Shown in pieces: positions 33,605-42,603 of a stretch of DNA of 45,345 nt (positions are counted from its first letter, which is position 1; each line of letters begins with the position of its first letter). The stretch comes from Marine Group I thaumarchaeote (lineage in GTDB: Archaea; Thermoproteota; Nitrososphaeria; Nitrososphaerales; Nitrosopumilaceae), in NCBI GenBank assembly GCA_013390905.1, contig JACATG010000007.1, forward strand, positions 20,971 through 66,315, given 5' to 3'. Under the pieces are notes generated by a model. It made no database searches. It worked only from the letters and a program-made list of their open reading frames with translations, and was not told the DNA's origin. Both the position numbers and the translations under genes were made by a program.

Positions 33605-33988
33605 ATGCCGATAGTTTCAATCTCCTTAAACGATGAAATTCTCTCAGAATTAGACAAATTACAATCATCCATGGGATTTTCAGGTAGATCTGAAGCCATC
33701 AGAGCGGGGATTAGAGCATTTGTTTCTGAGGAAAAACAAAAGTCAGATTTGGCTGGAAATATTCATGCTATTCTTTTGGTTGTACACAATAATGAATATG
33801 ATCACGTTGTTTCAGGAATTACTCATAACTTTGAGGATCTAATTATAACACATCTTCATAGTAAGATTGAGAAAGAAAAATGTATGGAGCTCTTTGTTAT
33901 GAATGGTAATGCAGAAAAAGTCACTACAATGACAAAAGATTTTCAAACAAACAGAAACATGGATACTGTAAAGCTTGTTGCACTTTAG
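33605..33988 (+). CDS. NikR-like ribbon-helix-helix metal regulator
   Basis: The 127-residue protein has an N-terminal ribbon-helix-helix (MPIVSISLNDEILSELDKLQ, SGRSEAIRAGIRAFV) and a C-terminal ACT-like metal domain. By an ungapped offset of two from E. coli NikR (H76, H87, H89, C95) the ligands are H74, H85, K87 and C93, so one His appears replaced by Lys, while H83 is an extra nearby His. It is divergent from a Znu-type importer and flanked by inverted repeats, so it probably represses that importer. Metal specificity is uncertain. Its stop overlaps the next, convergent gene by 4 bp. Confidence 0.88.
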   Translation: MPIVSISLNDEILSELDKLQSSMGFSGRSEAIRAGIRAFVSEEKQKSDLAGNIHAILLVVHNNEYDHVVSGITHNFEDLIITHLHSKIEKEKCMELFVMNGNAEKVTTMTKDFQTNRNMDTVKLVAL

Positions 33989-35358
33989 ATATTAAATCTA
34001 AATGAATTTCTTCTAGTAACAAAAATCATTCCAATTATTGAAGTTACTAAAATAAACAATGTGGTGATTCCAAATTCTGGTACAACAACAATTCTAAACT
34101 CAGTTTCTTGTCCAGTATTTCGAATGTTTTCAAATTTTATTATCATAGGACCTGTCTGATCTTCGGCAAATGTGAATTTTTCAAAGTCACCACCAATTTG
34201 TGCGGTTCCTGATGTGCGATGAATTTCCTTTCCATTTTGAATAATTACAAAGGTATAGTCGGAGTTTCTTAATGGTTCACTAGTTTGCCCATCTCTAATA
34301 GTAAAAACAAAGTTTGTGTTGATTCCCGGTTCTATTATTACAGGATCCCATGAGAGATTTAATTTAAAATCCTCACTTTTTGTATATGCAACTAAAGGTA
34401 ACTCAATGTTTTCACTAGTAGATAGTGTAAATACAATATTGTCAGGTAATGGTTTATCTAATTTTTTCATTTCATTTTTCAAAAATCTTAGATGATCTTG
34501 CAACAAAACAAAGTGTATTCTTCTTTCATCTTCTCCGGTATAATCATCAATTATTACTGAAGCTTTGAATAGCTCAACTCCATTTGCATAACCTGAGTAA
34601 CTAGGAGTCAAAAATTCAGTAAAATCTCTTGGAAAATGGACTTCTAAATGGACCACAGGCACATGAGACATTTGTTTTTCTTTCCAGTCAAATGGCATCT
34701 CAAATGTTACTTGATTAACCTCAGGATCATACTCAAAATTAGAAATTTTATCAAAATATGACTGTACACTAAATTTCACATCATGGTTTTCTGCATCTTT
34801 TTGAATGTAAGAGATAGTCTCAATAATACTCAAATCAGCATTATAGATACCAGAGTCTTCTATGATGTTAGTTGGCTCATCAATGGTTCTTACTTCAATC
34901 TCAAAATTATACAAACCACCTGAATTAAACAATGGTCCTGTAATTTCTATAGGATTGGATTCAGTTCCATGCCATGCCCCAAGCAAAGAGTCTTGTTCAC
35001 CATGAATTGTAATTTCTCCTTCTTGTGTTGGTGTTACCTTAATTGACAAAATACCATCTTCTGCAAAGAAATAATTTCTAAAAATTAGCTCATTTTCATG
35101 AAACAAACCAATTAGAAATGTGACATTTTTTGCATTTTCTCTTGTTTCCTTTTCAATTGCAGTAATTGTAATTTGCTCTTGGTTATTTTCAAGATACATT
35201 GGCATCTCAACTGAGATTGAGATTTCTTTTCCTTGGATATCGATTGAAGAAATGGTATCAATTCCTAATCCATGTCCATAAACACTACTTGCAGGAAACA
35301 ACAAACATGCAACCATTACAAATATTCCAAATTTTGTTAATGACAACATTATTTTCAT
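33985..35358 (-). CDS. Secreted protein with PEFG sorting tail, paralogue of the 22803-24515 product
   Basis: The 457-residue protein begins with a signal peptide (ending SSVYG) followed by GHGLGID. The centre shares MPFDWKEKQ...VPVVHLEVHFP and GYANGVEL with its paralogue. The end is VVPEFGITTLFILVTSIIGM and a basic tail, a PEFG-CTERM sorting signal. It lacks the GWW repeats of the paralogue, so the two use different C-termini. ATG 35358 is used; ATG 35349 is possible. The function is unknown. Confidence 0.82.
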   Translation of the reverse strand: MKIMLSLTKFGIFVMVACLLFPASSVYGHGLGIDTISSIDIQGKEISISVEMPMYLENNQEQITITAIEKETRENAKNVTFLIGLFHENELIFRNYFFAEDGILSIKVTPTQEGEITIHGEQDSLLGAWHGTESNPIEITGPLFNSGGLYNFEIEVRTIDEPTNIIEDSGIYNADLSIIETISYIQKDAENHDVKFSVQSYFDKISNFEYDPEVNQVTFEMPFDWKEKQMSHVPVVHLEVHFPRDFTEFLTPSYSGYANGVELFKASVIIDDYTGEDERRIHFVLLQDHLRFLKNEMKKLDKPLPDNIVFTLSTSENIELPLVAYTKSEDFKLNLSWDPVIIEPGINTNFVFTIRDGQTSEPLRNSDYTFVIIQNGKEIHRTSGTAQIGGDFEKFTFAEDQTGPMIIKFENIRNTGQETEFRIVVVPEFGITTLFILVTSIIGMIFVTRRNSFRFNI

Positions 35359-35368
35359 TTCATCAGGG

Positions 35369-36082
35369 TTATTTTACTGTCAGTAATTCTTCAACTTTTT
35401 GAATCAAATCATCCATTATTGTTGCTTCCAAAATTGGTTGGAGATCATTTGGATCATTTGCGCCAAGTGCAGACAGTGAATAAATGTAATCAATTGTAGG
35501 CGTATCAGTAGTAAGATAGTATTGCTCTAAAACGTGTTCTAATGTATGTGATTCAACAACTTGAGGCAATGCTTGTGTAACAGTTTTCTTTTTCCATAAT
35601 TCAACTAGTTTTTCCCACTGGCCTAGTGAAATATTCTCATCAATTTCTGGAATCATTTCAACTTCAGCTTGAATGTACATTTTTGCTTCAGTTCCAACTT
35701 TCTCATGTATTTCAGATATTTCCTGATGTCCCTCTACTGAAAGTGGATCATAGTTTGTAGGTTGAGGAATTGGTGGCGGAATAATTTTTTTAATTTTAAA
35801 CGAGTTTCTACCTATGGTCTCAATATGTAGTTGTAATCCATCAATCTCTATGTCTTCACATTTGGTGATCTTTGCAATTGTTCCAACTAATTTAGGGGAA
35901 TTCCAACCATTTACAGAATTTTTTTCATCAATCAAACATACACCAAACTGACCGTTACCTAACATGCAATCATCAACTAATTGCTTGTAACGAGGTTCAA
36001 AGATTCGAAGTGGAAGTTCTTGTCTAGGAAATAAAACCAGATCTAAGGGAAATATGGGAATTACTTTTGTTTGTGTCAACAA
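35369..36082 (-). CDS. LON substrate-binding (N-terminal) domain protein
   Basis: The 237-residue protein begins VIPIFPLDLVLFPRQELPLRIFEPRY, the classic Lon N-domain/PUA-like signature also seen in cereblon and in stand-alone bacterial proteins. The second half is helical. No ATPase or protease domain is attached. The start is TTG 36082 (or the following TTG). It may bind proteins for degradation or a small ligand; the partner is unknown. Confidence 0.88.
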   Translation of the reverse strand: MLTQTKVIPIFPLDLVLFPRQELPLRIFEPRYKQLVDDCMLGNGQFGVCLIDEKNSVNGWNSPKLVGTIAKITKCEDIEIDGLQLHIETIGRNSFKIKKIIPPPIPQPTNYDPLSVEGHQEISEIHEKVGTEAKMYIQAEVEMIPEIDENISLGQWEKLVELWKKKTVTQALPQVVESHTLEHVLEQYYLTTDTPTIDYIYSLSALGANDPNDLQPILEATIMDDLIQKVEELLTVK

Positions 36083-36131
36083 GTCATGTTGGAATGCCTC
36101 TAGATATATGGAATGCGGATTCTAAAGTAAA

Positions 36132-37061
36132 TTAAAATCCGTGCTCGTTTAGTATCAGGCCTAATAGAGCTGCGCGTACGTGCTTTCCATATTCAGCTTG
36201 CTCAAAGTATTTTGCATGTTTTGTATTATCAACATCAGTTGAGATTTCATCTATTCTTGGGAGAGGATGTAAAATTATAGAATCATCTTTCATCTGTTTT
36301 AGTAAATCTAATCCCACAACATAGCTTCCTTTGACTTTTAGATATTCCTCTTCATCAGGGAATCTCTCCTTTTGGATTCTTGTCACATAAAGAACATCAA
36401 ATTCATCAATATGTTCGTCAATGTTTGTAGATTCAGTAAAGTCCAATTTCTTTTTTATTTCGTAAATTGAATCAGATCTCACTCTAAGGGATTCTGGAGA
36501 AATTAAACGAACATCAACATCATAGTTTCCAAGTCCATGCAACAAAGAATAAACAGTTCGTCCATACTTTAGATCGCCAACAATTCCAATTTTAAGGCCA
36601 TCAATCTTTTTCTTTTCTTTTTTGATTGTGTACAAATCTTGAATTGCTTGTGTAGGATGTTCTTCTGTTCCACTTCCAGCATTGATAACAGGTTTTTCTG
36701 AAATTTCAGCTGCAAATCTGCTTGAACCATCCAAAGTATGTCGTAAAACAAGAACATCAGAATAAATTGACATTATTCGTACAGTGTCAGCAAGACTCTC
36801 ACCTTTTTGTGCAGAAGAAGAAGTGATATCAGAGATTCCTAACGAATTACCACCAACTGATGCAATAGCAGAATCAAAACTAAGACGAGTTCTAGTACTT
36901 GGCTCATAAAATAAGTAAGCTAGAGTCTTTCCTTTACAAATTTCCCTTCGCTCTGCGGGATTTAGTTTTATAATCTTATCTGTTGAGACAAAAATTTTCT
37001 CTAATTTTTCTTTATCAAAGTCCTTAATTGAGATGATATCTTTTTGATAGAACTCATTCAT
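36132..37061 (-). CDS. pyrB: Aspartate carbamoyltransferase, catalytic subunit
   Basis: The 309-residue enzyme joins carbamoyl phosphate and aspartate in pyrimidine synthesis. Key motifs are YEPSTRTRLSFDSA (carbamoyl phosphate), LRHTLDGSS, GSGTEEHPTQA, IVGDLKYGRTVYSL and LHPLPRIDEI. The length is normal. It is divergent from pyrI rather than in one operon with it. A TATA-like TTTGTATA lies about 30 nt before ATG 37061. Confidence 0.97.
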   Translation of the reverse strand: MNEFYQKDIISIKDFDKEKLEKIFVSTDKIIKLNPAERREICKGKTLAYLFYEPSTRTRLSFDSAIASVGGNSLGISDITSSSAQKGESLADTVRIMSIYSDVLVLRHTLDGSSRFAAEISEKPVINAGSGTEEHPTQAIQDLYTIKKEKKKIDGLKIGIVGDLKYGRTVYSLLHGLGNYDVDVRLISPESLRVRSDSIYEIKKKLDFTESTNIDEHIDEFDVLYVTRIQKERFPDEEEYLKVKGSYVVGLDLLKQMKDDSIILHPLPRIDEISTDVDNTKHAKYFEQAEYGKHVRAALLGLILNEHGF

Positions 37062-37065
37062 TCTT

Positions 37066-37096
37066 TCAATATTATATACCAGTGACTATACAAAGT
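37066..37096. promoter_or_regulatory. Overlapping divergent promoters of pyrB and pyrI
   Basis: TTATATACC at 37071-37079 (plus) fits pyrI (ATG 37103). TTTGTATAGTC at about 37086-37096 (minus) fits pyrB (ATG 37061). The two cores overlap back to back in about 30 bp, so transcription factor binding may be mutually exclusive. Confidence 0.5.
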
Positions 37097-37102
37097 ATTC
37101 TG

Positions 37103-37564
37103 ATGGAACAGTCCGAACTTATGGTTCGACGGATCAAGGAAGGTACTGTAATTGACCATATTGATGAAGGTAAGGGTCTTCAGGTTCTTAACGCATTAGG
37201 AATTGACGGTAAAGATGGAAGTCTGATTACCATAGCCTTGAATGTTCCAAGTGGTAAATTTAAGAAAAAAGATATCATTAAAGTAGAAAACAAGTTTCTA
37301 AAAGATGACGATACAAACAAACTTGCAGTCATTGTGCCAAATGCAACAATTAACATCATCAAAAACTACAAGCTTGTTGAAAAGAGAAGGGTTTCTCTTC
37401 CAAATGAGGTTGATAGAATATTTCGTTGTTCAAATCCAGAATGTATCACAAATAGTACGGAGCACATCGAATCAATAATGGATGTTATTGACAAGGAAGG
37501 AAGGGTTCTCAGGTGTAGATATTGCTCAAGAGTATTAGATGTAAATCAGTTAAGATATAATTAA
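37103..37564 (+). CDS. pyrI: Aspartate carbamoyltransferase, regulatory subunit
   Basis: The product of about 153 residues binds nucleotide effectors and links catalytic trimers. The allosteric domain is recognisable (MVRRIKEGTVIDHIDEGKGL, NVPSGKFKKKDIIKVEN) and the zinc domain has the four Cys in FRCSNPECITN and LRCRYCSRVL. ATG 37103 fits a leaderless start from the TATA at 37071; GTG 37082 is an upstream alternative. Confidence 0.96.
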   Translation: MEQSELMVRRIKEGTVIDHIDEGKGLQVLNALGIDGKDGSLITIALNVPSGKFKKKDIIKVENKFLKDDDTNKLAVIVPNATINIIKNYKLVEKRRVSLPNEVDRIFRCSNPECITNSTEHIESIMDVIDKEGRVLRCRYCSRVLDVNQLRYN

Positions 37565-37587
37565 ATTTAAAAAAGATTTTGTTTGGC
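37565..37587. terminator. A/T-rich intergenic terminator between pyrI and atpK
   Basis: The 23-nt gap between convergent genes has TTTTTT on the minus strand and TTTTG runs on the plus strand, enough for termination in both directions. Confidence 0.4.
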
Positions 37588-37899
37588 TTATTGTCCTAAG
37601 ATGATAAACATCATAACTATACCATAGATAGCAATTGATTCTACCATACCTACAAAGATGAATACTTTAGACTGTAGTGCTGGATTTTCACTTATTACTG
37701 CAAGACCTGCTGCACCTACTTGACCTAAACCAACACCAGCACCGCCTGCTGCAACACCAAATGCTATACCAGCACCAATAAATTTGGAACCATCACTCAT
37801 ACCACCAGTTCCTTCTTCTTGAGCATATGCTACATCCGTGAGTCCTGCTGCAACTAATGCAATTGATGCTACTAATAAAAATAAAACAATATGTTTCAT
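37588..37899 (-). CDS. atpK: A-type ATP synthase proteolipid (c/K) subunit
   Basis: The 103-residue protein has a cleavable signal-like helix (1-26, ending VAYAQ), then two membrane helices with the Gly-rich first (IGAGIAFGVAAGGAGVGLGQ) and the ion-binding Glu in the second (VGMVESIAIYGIV). It forms the rotor ring. GAGG lies about 10 nt before ATG 37899. A TTTAAATATGG element upstream (37921-37931) suggests its own promoter in addition to read-through. Confidence 0.95.
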   Translation of the reverse strand: MKHIVLFLLVASIALVAAGLTDVAYAQEEGTGGMSDGSKFIGAGIAFGVAAGGAGVGLGQVGAAGLAVISENPALQSKVFIFVGMVESIAIYGIVMMFIILGQ

Positions 37900-37950
37900 C
37901 TGTGTAAATTCCTCATAATTCCATATTTAAATCATGATGACATTAGAACA

Positions 37951-38082
37951 TTAAATTTGATCAAGTGTTTTCTTTTTAAATGATGTAAGATTATTTTTAA
38001 TAGATTTTACAAAATTTTCGTGATCGTGATCTAGTGTTTTTTTAGAATTTTCAAGTAACTTTTTAATTTCCTCTTTTACCAT
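37951..38082 (-). CDS. 43-residue charged helical peptide in the ATP synthase operon
   Basis: An ATG frame begins 7 bp inside the end of atpD, with AGGAAA just upstream. It encodes MVKEEIKKLLENSKKTLDHD and a further 23 Lys-rich residues, predicted as helical or coiled coil without a membrane segment. Stop overlap and ribosome site argue for real translation. Position next to D and K subunits suggests a stalk or assembly peptide, possibly a reduced H-type subunit, but there is no clear homology. Function unknown. Confidence 0.65.
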   Translation of the reverse strand: MVKEEIKKLLENSKKTLDHDHENFVKSIKNNLTSFKKKTLDQI

Positions 38083-38714
38083 GATTTCCTACTTTGAATC
38101 TTAGCTTTGACTTTTTTTAACTTTGCGAATTCTTCTCTTTCTTTTTCTTCAATAGCAGCAGCAATAAATCGAACGTTTTGTTGATATTGTGGAATGATGA
38201 CGTTTTCTAAAGCATTAAGCAACTTTTGTGTTTTTTCAAGTGCTTTTGCAAGGCTAAATATTGAGTTTTCATATTCTGCTGCTTTGCAAATTTGTGGAAG
38301 GAGTTCTTTGATCTGTTTTGCTGCTCTATCAATTGAAGAATTTGTGTCTGCAAATCCATAAGGCATTGATTTTGTGTCTTTTTCAGTTACTGTAAGTGCA
38401 GGAATTGTTACATCAACTACTCTTCTTACATGAACGTCTACTTGCATTACAGCTGGTGTGGATTCAGCAACAGAGTCAACCGTTCCTGTTCCTAATGAAA
38501 GATATGCTTCATTGACAGATTTATAAATATCTTGTAGTGGATCCCAAATACCACCTCTTGTTTTAGAAGCCTTTTCAATCATCTCTTCAATATTTTTTAA
38601 GATAACTTTACGTTTATCATCTAAAATTTTTTGAACCATTGTAGCAACTTGAGTAGATTTTTTGTATTTGAGAAGTTCAATTTTTGTAGCAGTTACATTT
38701 TGTCCAAATGACAT
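38076..38714 (-). CDS. atpD: A-type ATP synthase subunit D (central stalk)
   Basis: The 212-residue subunit is a long helical hairpin of the rotor shaft. Family features are TATKIELLKYKKSTQVATMVQ-like N-terminus and a C-terminal helix (NALENVIIPQYQQNVRFIAAAI...EREEFAKLKKVKAK). It lies 4 nt after atpB and overlaps the 43-residue peptide gene by 7 bp. Confidence 0.95.
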   Translation of the reverse strand: MSFGQNVTATKIELLKYKKSTQVATMVQKILDDKRKVILKNIEEMIEKASKTRGGIWDPLQDIYKSVNEAYLSLGTGTVDSVAESTPAVMQVDVHVRRVVDVTIPALTVTEKDTKSMPYGFADTNSSIDRAAKQIKELLPQICKAAEYENSIFSLAKALEKTQKLLNALENVIIPQYQQNVRFIAAAIEEKEREEFAKLKKVKAKIQSRKSW

Positions 38715-38718
38715 TTTG

Positions 38719-40104
38719 TTATTCTTCCTTGTAATATTGGTCTATGTACTTATCTTTAATTTTAGTAATCTCGTTCTTTGGTAATTTAGAAACAATTTTC
38801 CATAAAATTCCAAGTGTTTCTTCAATAGTTCTGTTCTCATCAATTGCTTGTGTAAGGAATTCTTTTTCAAATACATCACCAACATCCATGTATTTCAAGT
38901 CAATTTCAGTTAGTCCTGATTTACCAACAATACCTGCTAGTGCTCTTACTTCTTGTGCTCTAGAATATGCATCATAAACTTGGTTAGCAACTTCGCTATG
39001 ATCTGCCCTGGTACTTCCTTCACCAATTCCATCTTTCATCAATCTACTAAGACTCATCAAAATATTGATTGGTGGGTAAATTCCTTGTCTGAACAAATCT
39101 CTGCCAATTACTATTTGTCCCTCTGTAATGTAACCAGTTAGGTCAGGAATTGGGTGAGTAATATCATCAGATGGCATTGATAAAATTGGAACTTGGGTAA
39201 CACTTCCTTTTCTTCCCCGTAGTTTACCTGCTCTTTCATAGATTGTTGAAAGATCAGTGTAAAGATAACCAGGATAACCTTTTCTTCCAGGAACCTCTTC
39301 TCGTGCTGCAGATATTTCTCTTAATGCTTCACAATAATTTGTCATATCTGTCATGATAACTAGAACGTGCATTCCCAAGTCAAATGCCAAATATTCAGCG
39401 ACTGTTAAAGCTACACGTGGAGTAATGATTCTTTCAATTGCAGGATCATCTGCTGTATTCAGAAATAGAACACTTCTCTTTAGTGCACCAGATTCTTCAA
39501 GACTTCGTCTGAAATATTCTGCTTCACTATATTGTACACCGATTGCTGCAAAGACCACAGCAAAGTCATCTTGTTTTCCAACAACACTCGCTTGTCTTGC
39601 AATTTGCGCTGCCAAAAGATTGTGAGACATGCCAGAACCTGAAAAGATTGGAAGTTTTTGTCCTCTAACTAGAGTCATCAATCCATCAATTACAGATATG
39701 CCAGTTTGAATGAAGTCTTTTGGATATTCACGTTGTTCTGGATTCATTGGTTCACCATTAATGTCAACAAATTTATCGGCAATTGGATCTGGTAGTCCAT
39801 CTTTTGGTCTTCCTAATCCATCAAATACTCTACCAAGTACCGCTTTTGATACTGGCATTTCCATGACTTTACCTAAAAATTTTGCTTTTGTTCCAGCTAT
39901 AGATAATCCAGTGGTGCCCTCAAAAACCTGAACAATTGCTTTACCGTTTCCTACTTCGAGAACTTTACCAAGTCTTTTTTCTCCTTGACTAGTTTCAATT
40001 TCAACAAGTTCATCAAATGCTGCATTGTCAACATCATCTACAACTACTAGTGGACCTTTGATTTCAGCAATCTTACTGTATTGAACTCCACCTTCTAATG
40101 TCAA
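38719..40104 (-). CDS. atpB: A-type ATP synthase subunit B
   Basis: The 461-residue subunit is the non-catalytic partner of A in the headpiece. It starts [21 protein letters not shown]. The P-loop position is degenerate ([20 protein letters not shown]), as expected for B, and [17 protein letters not shown] and [21 protein letters not shown] are conserved. It overlaps atpA by 4 bp. Confidence 0.97.
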   Translation of the reverse strand: MTLEGGVQYSKIAEIKGPLVVVDDVDNAAFDELVEIETSQGEKRLGKVLEVGNGKAIVQVFEGTTGLSIAGTKAKFLGKVMEMPVSKAVLGRVFDGLGRPKDGLPDPIADKFVDINGEPMNPEQREYPKDFIQTGISVIDGLMTLVRGQKLPIFSGSGMSHNLLAAQIARQASVVGKQDDFAVVFAAIGVQYSEAEYFRRSLEESGALKRSVLFLNTADDPAIERIITPRVALTVAEYLAFDLGMHVLVIMTDMTNYCEALREISAAREEVPGRKGYPGYLYTDLSTIYERAGKLRGRKGSVTQVPILSMPSDDITHPIPDLTGYITEGQIVIGRDLFRQGIYPPINILMSLSRLMKDGIGEGSTRADHSEVANQVYDAYSRAQEVRALAGIVGKSGLTEIDLKYMDVGDVFEKEFLTQAIDENRTIEETLGILWKIVSKLPKNEITKIKDKYIDQYYKEE

Positions 40105-41879
40105 TTTGTAACTTTTACTCCTACAATTTTTTTGAATTGTTCTTGCATATCATTATCAATTTGATCAAGTTTTGGAATTTCATTATCTTTAACATCCATT
40201 CTTGCTTTAAGTACAGAACCAATAATTGGCATTGCACGAATATCAGATATTGTTGCACCTTCTTTAATTGCTTGTTGACCTCTATTGTAAAAGTCAACTA
40301 ATAGTTTCATTAGTTTAAATTGTTTTTCTGGACTACAAAAAGTGTCAACATCATCAAATGAGTTTTGTTGTAAAAAACCAATCTTTATCATTCTTGCAAC
40401 TTCAAGAATTAGTTTTTCTTCATCAGGTAATGCTTCTGGACCTAAAAGCCTTACAATTTCTTTAAGTGTATCTTCTCTTTGTAAAATTCCATATGCTTCA
40501 CTTCTTACACTTAACCAATCTTTCCTGACATTTGCTTCCCACCATTTTGCAATGTCAGCAAGATAACCAGAATAGCTATTCATCCAGTTGATTGATGGAT
40601 AATGTCTAGAGTATGCAAGTTTTGCATCCAAAGCCCAGAAAGTCTTGATAAATCTCATTGTGTGAGTTGTAACCGGTTCTGTAAAGTCACCACCTGATGG
40701 AGATACAGCACCAATTAAAGTGACTGAACCATCACGGTCTGGACTACCAATTGTTCTAACACGGCCTGCTCTTTCATAAAATTCTGCTAATCTTGATGCA
40801 AGATATGATGGATAGCCTTCTTCTGCTGGCATCTCTTCTAACCTACCACTCATTTCTCTGAGTGCTTCTGCCCATCTACTTGTAGAGTCTGCTACAAGTA
40901 CAACATCCATACCCATATCTCTATAATATTCTGCAATTGTTACACCAGTGTAGATACTTGCCTCTCTTGCTGCCACTGGCATGTTACTAGTATTTGCAAC
41001 AAGGACAGTTCTGTCCATAAGTGGTTTTCCACTACGTGGATCTTTGAGGAGTGGAAATTCAACTAGTACTTCAGTCATCTCGTTTCCTCTTTCACCACAG
41101 CCGATGTAAACAACAACTTGAGCATCAGCCCATTTTGCAATTTGGTGTAATGTAACTGTCTTTCCTGTTCCAAATGCTCCAGGAATTGAAGCAGTTCCTC
41201 CTTTTGCAATTGGGAAAAATGTATCTATAACACGTTGTCCAGTAATAAGTGGAACAATTGGATCATAACGACTTTTGATTGGTCTTGGTTTTCTTACAGG
41301 CCATCTATGATACATCTTAAGTGAAGTGGTTTGTCCATCTTTCTCAGTTGTAGCTATTTCAGTTTCTAAATTATAATCTCCTTCAGATACAATGTTTGAA
41401 ATTTTTCTACTTGGATGATCTGGTGGAATCATAATAGAGTGATCAATGAGATCTGTTTCTTTTACAGTTCCAAGTATATCTCCTCCAGTAACTTCGTCAC
41501 CAACACTGACAGTTGGTACAAAATGATATTTTTTTGTCATATCAACTGGAGTGGTTGTAATACCTCTTCCAATGAATGAACCAGAGGCTTTTGATAATTC
41601 TCTTAGAGGTCTTTGAATTCCATCATAAAGTTGTCCAATAATACCTGGACCTAATAAAACACTAAGTGGATTTCCAGTACCAATAACAGGTTCGCCTGGT
41701 TTTAATCCACTTGTTGACTCGTAAACCTGAATAAATGCCACATCACCAGTTAATCGAATTACTTCACCAATTAATTTTGCATTTCCAACAGTTACAGTTT
41801 CATACATCTTTGCTTCAGACATGCCATCAGCTCTAACTGCTGGACCGCTTACCCAAACAATTCTTCCCTGAGCTGCCAT
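40101..41879 (-). CDS. atpA: A-type ATP synthase subunit A (catalytic)
   Basis: The product of about 592 residues is the catalytic subunit. Walker A is GAFGTGKT and further motifs are [33 protein letters not shown] and [19 protein letters not shown]. The family's non-homologous insert lies between the N-barrel and the ATP domain. ATG 41879 ([13 protein letters not shown]) has GGAGTGGG upstream; the frame continues to 41909 but would overlap atpE. It overlaps atpB by 4 bp. No intein is present. Confidence 0.97.
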   Translation of the reverse strand: MAAQGRIVWVSGPAVRADGMSEAKMYETVTVGNAKLIGEVIRLTGDVAFIQVYESTSGLKPGEPVIGTGNPLSVLLGPGIIGQLYDGIQRPLRELSKASGSFIGRGITTTPVDMTKKYHFVPTVSVGDEVTGGDILGTVKETDLIDHSIMIPPDHPSRKISNIVSEGDYNLETEIATTEKDGQTTSLKMYHRWPVRKPRPIKSRYDPIVPLITGQRVIDTFFPIAKGGTASIPGAFGTGKTVTLHQIAKWADAQVVVYIGCGERGNEMTEVLVEFPLLKDPRSGKPLMDRTVLVANTSNMPVAAREASIYTGVTIAEYYRDMGMDVVLVADSTSRWAEALREMSGRLEEMPAEEGYPSYLASRLAEFYERAGRVRTIGSPDRDGSVTLIGAVSPSGGDFTEPVTTHTMRFIKTFWALDAKLAYSRHYPSINWMNSYSGYLADIAKWWEANVRKDWLSVRSEAYGILQREDTLKEIVRLLGPEALPDEEKLILEVARMIKIGFLQQNSFDDVDTFCSPEKQFKLMKLLVDFYNRGQQAIKEGATISDIRAMPIIGSVLKARMDVKDNEIPKLDQIDNDMQEQFKKIVGVKVTN

Positions 41880-41880
41880 T

Positions 41881-42498
41881 CTAATTTCCCACTCCGAATG
41901 TGGATGCAATTTCTTTCCTTATTAAAGGCTTAAAGCGTTCAATTCTTGCATCGATAGTATTATCAAATGTCATTGTACCATCCTTGGATTTTATTATAAC
42001 TCCACCAAGACAATCAATTGTTTCAGAGGACAATTTTGCACCAGAGTATTTTGATAGTATTGATTTTACTACATCTTTATCTTTAGTATTTGTAAAAACA
42101 GTAACTTCAGTTGTACCTAAAATTTTAGTTGCTTCATCTAACAAAGTCTTAATTAGATTTGAGTAATCTCCACTTCGATCAGTATTTGCTATTTGATCTA
42201 ACGCTTTTGAAAAGACTTTGTCAACTCCTTCTTCCAATAACAAGAGTTTTTTGTTTCTAACATCTAGATCGGAACTACCAATAATCTGTTTTTCGATTTT
42301 GTCTGCTTCTTTATTTCCATCTGAAATAATTTTATCATATTCCTGTTCTAGTTTAGGAAGTGAGTCATCTAGTGTTTGTTTAGAATCTGAACCTGAGTTT
42401 TTAAGATCTAATAGAATTTCTTTCTCAGTTTTCTTAAGGATTTTGTCAATAGCTTGTTCTAATGACGAATTAGATGCCAATATAACGTGATCATTCAA
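41881..42498 (-). CDS. atpE: A-type ATP synthase subunit E (peripheral stalk)
   Basis: The 205-residue subunit has a long charged N-terminal helix (about 10-110) and an alpha/beta C-domain ([40 protein letters not shown]). These are typical of the E stalk. The start is TTG 42498. It opens the E-A-B-D-peptide-K run and is divergent from atpI. Subunits C and F are not seen in this window. Confidence 0.92.
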   Translation of the reverse strand: MNDHVILASNSSLEQAIDKILKKTEKEILLDLKNSGSDSKQTLDDSLPKLEQEYDKIISDGNKEADKIEKQIIGSSDLDVRNKKLLLLEEGVDKVFSKALDQIANTDRSGDYSNLIKTLLDEATKILGTTEVTVFTNTKDKDVVKSILSKYSGAKLSSETIDCLGGVIIKSKDGTMTFDNTIDARIERFKPLIRKEIASTFGVGN

Positions 42499-42603
42499 TA
42501 ATAGATTTTAATGTTTGGAGGGAATTTGAATAATTCAAAAAAAATCATATTTTCAATTTGGACTTAGAAAGACAATTATAATGTAATAATTGTCGTTGGA
42601 AGT
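42499..42603. promoter_or_regulatory. Divergent promoter region of the ATP synthase genes
   Basis: The 105-nt gap contains AATTATAATG (plus, about 42574-42583) 20-28 nt before GTG 42604, and AATAGATTTTAATG (minus orientation reads CATTAAAATCTATT) before TTG 42498. It probably drives both E-A-B-D-K and I. Confidence 0.4.
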
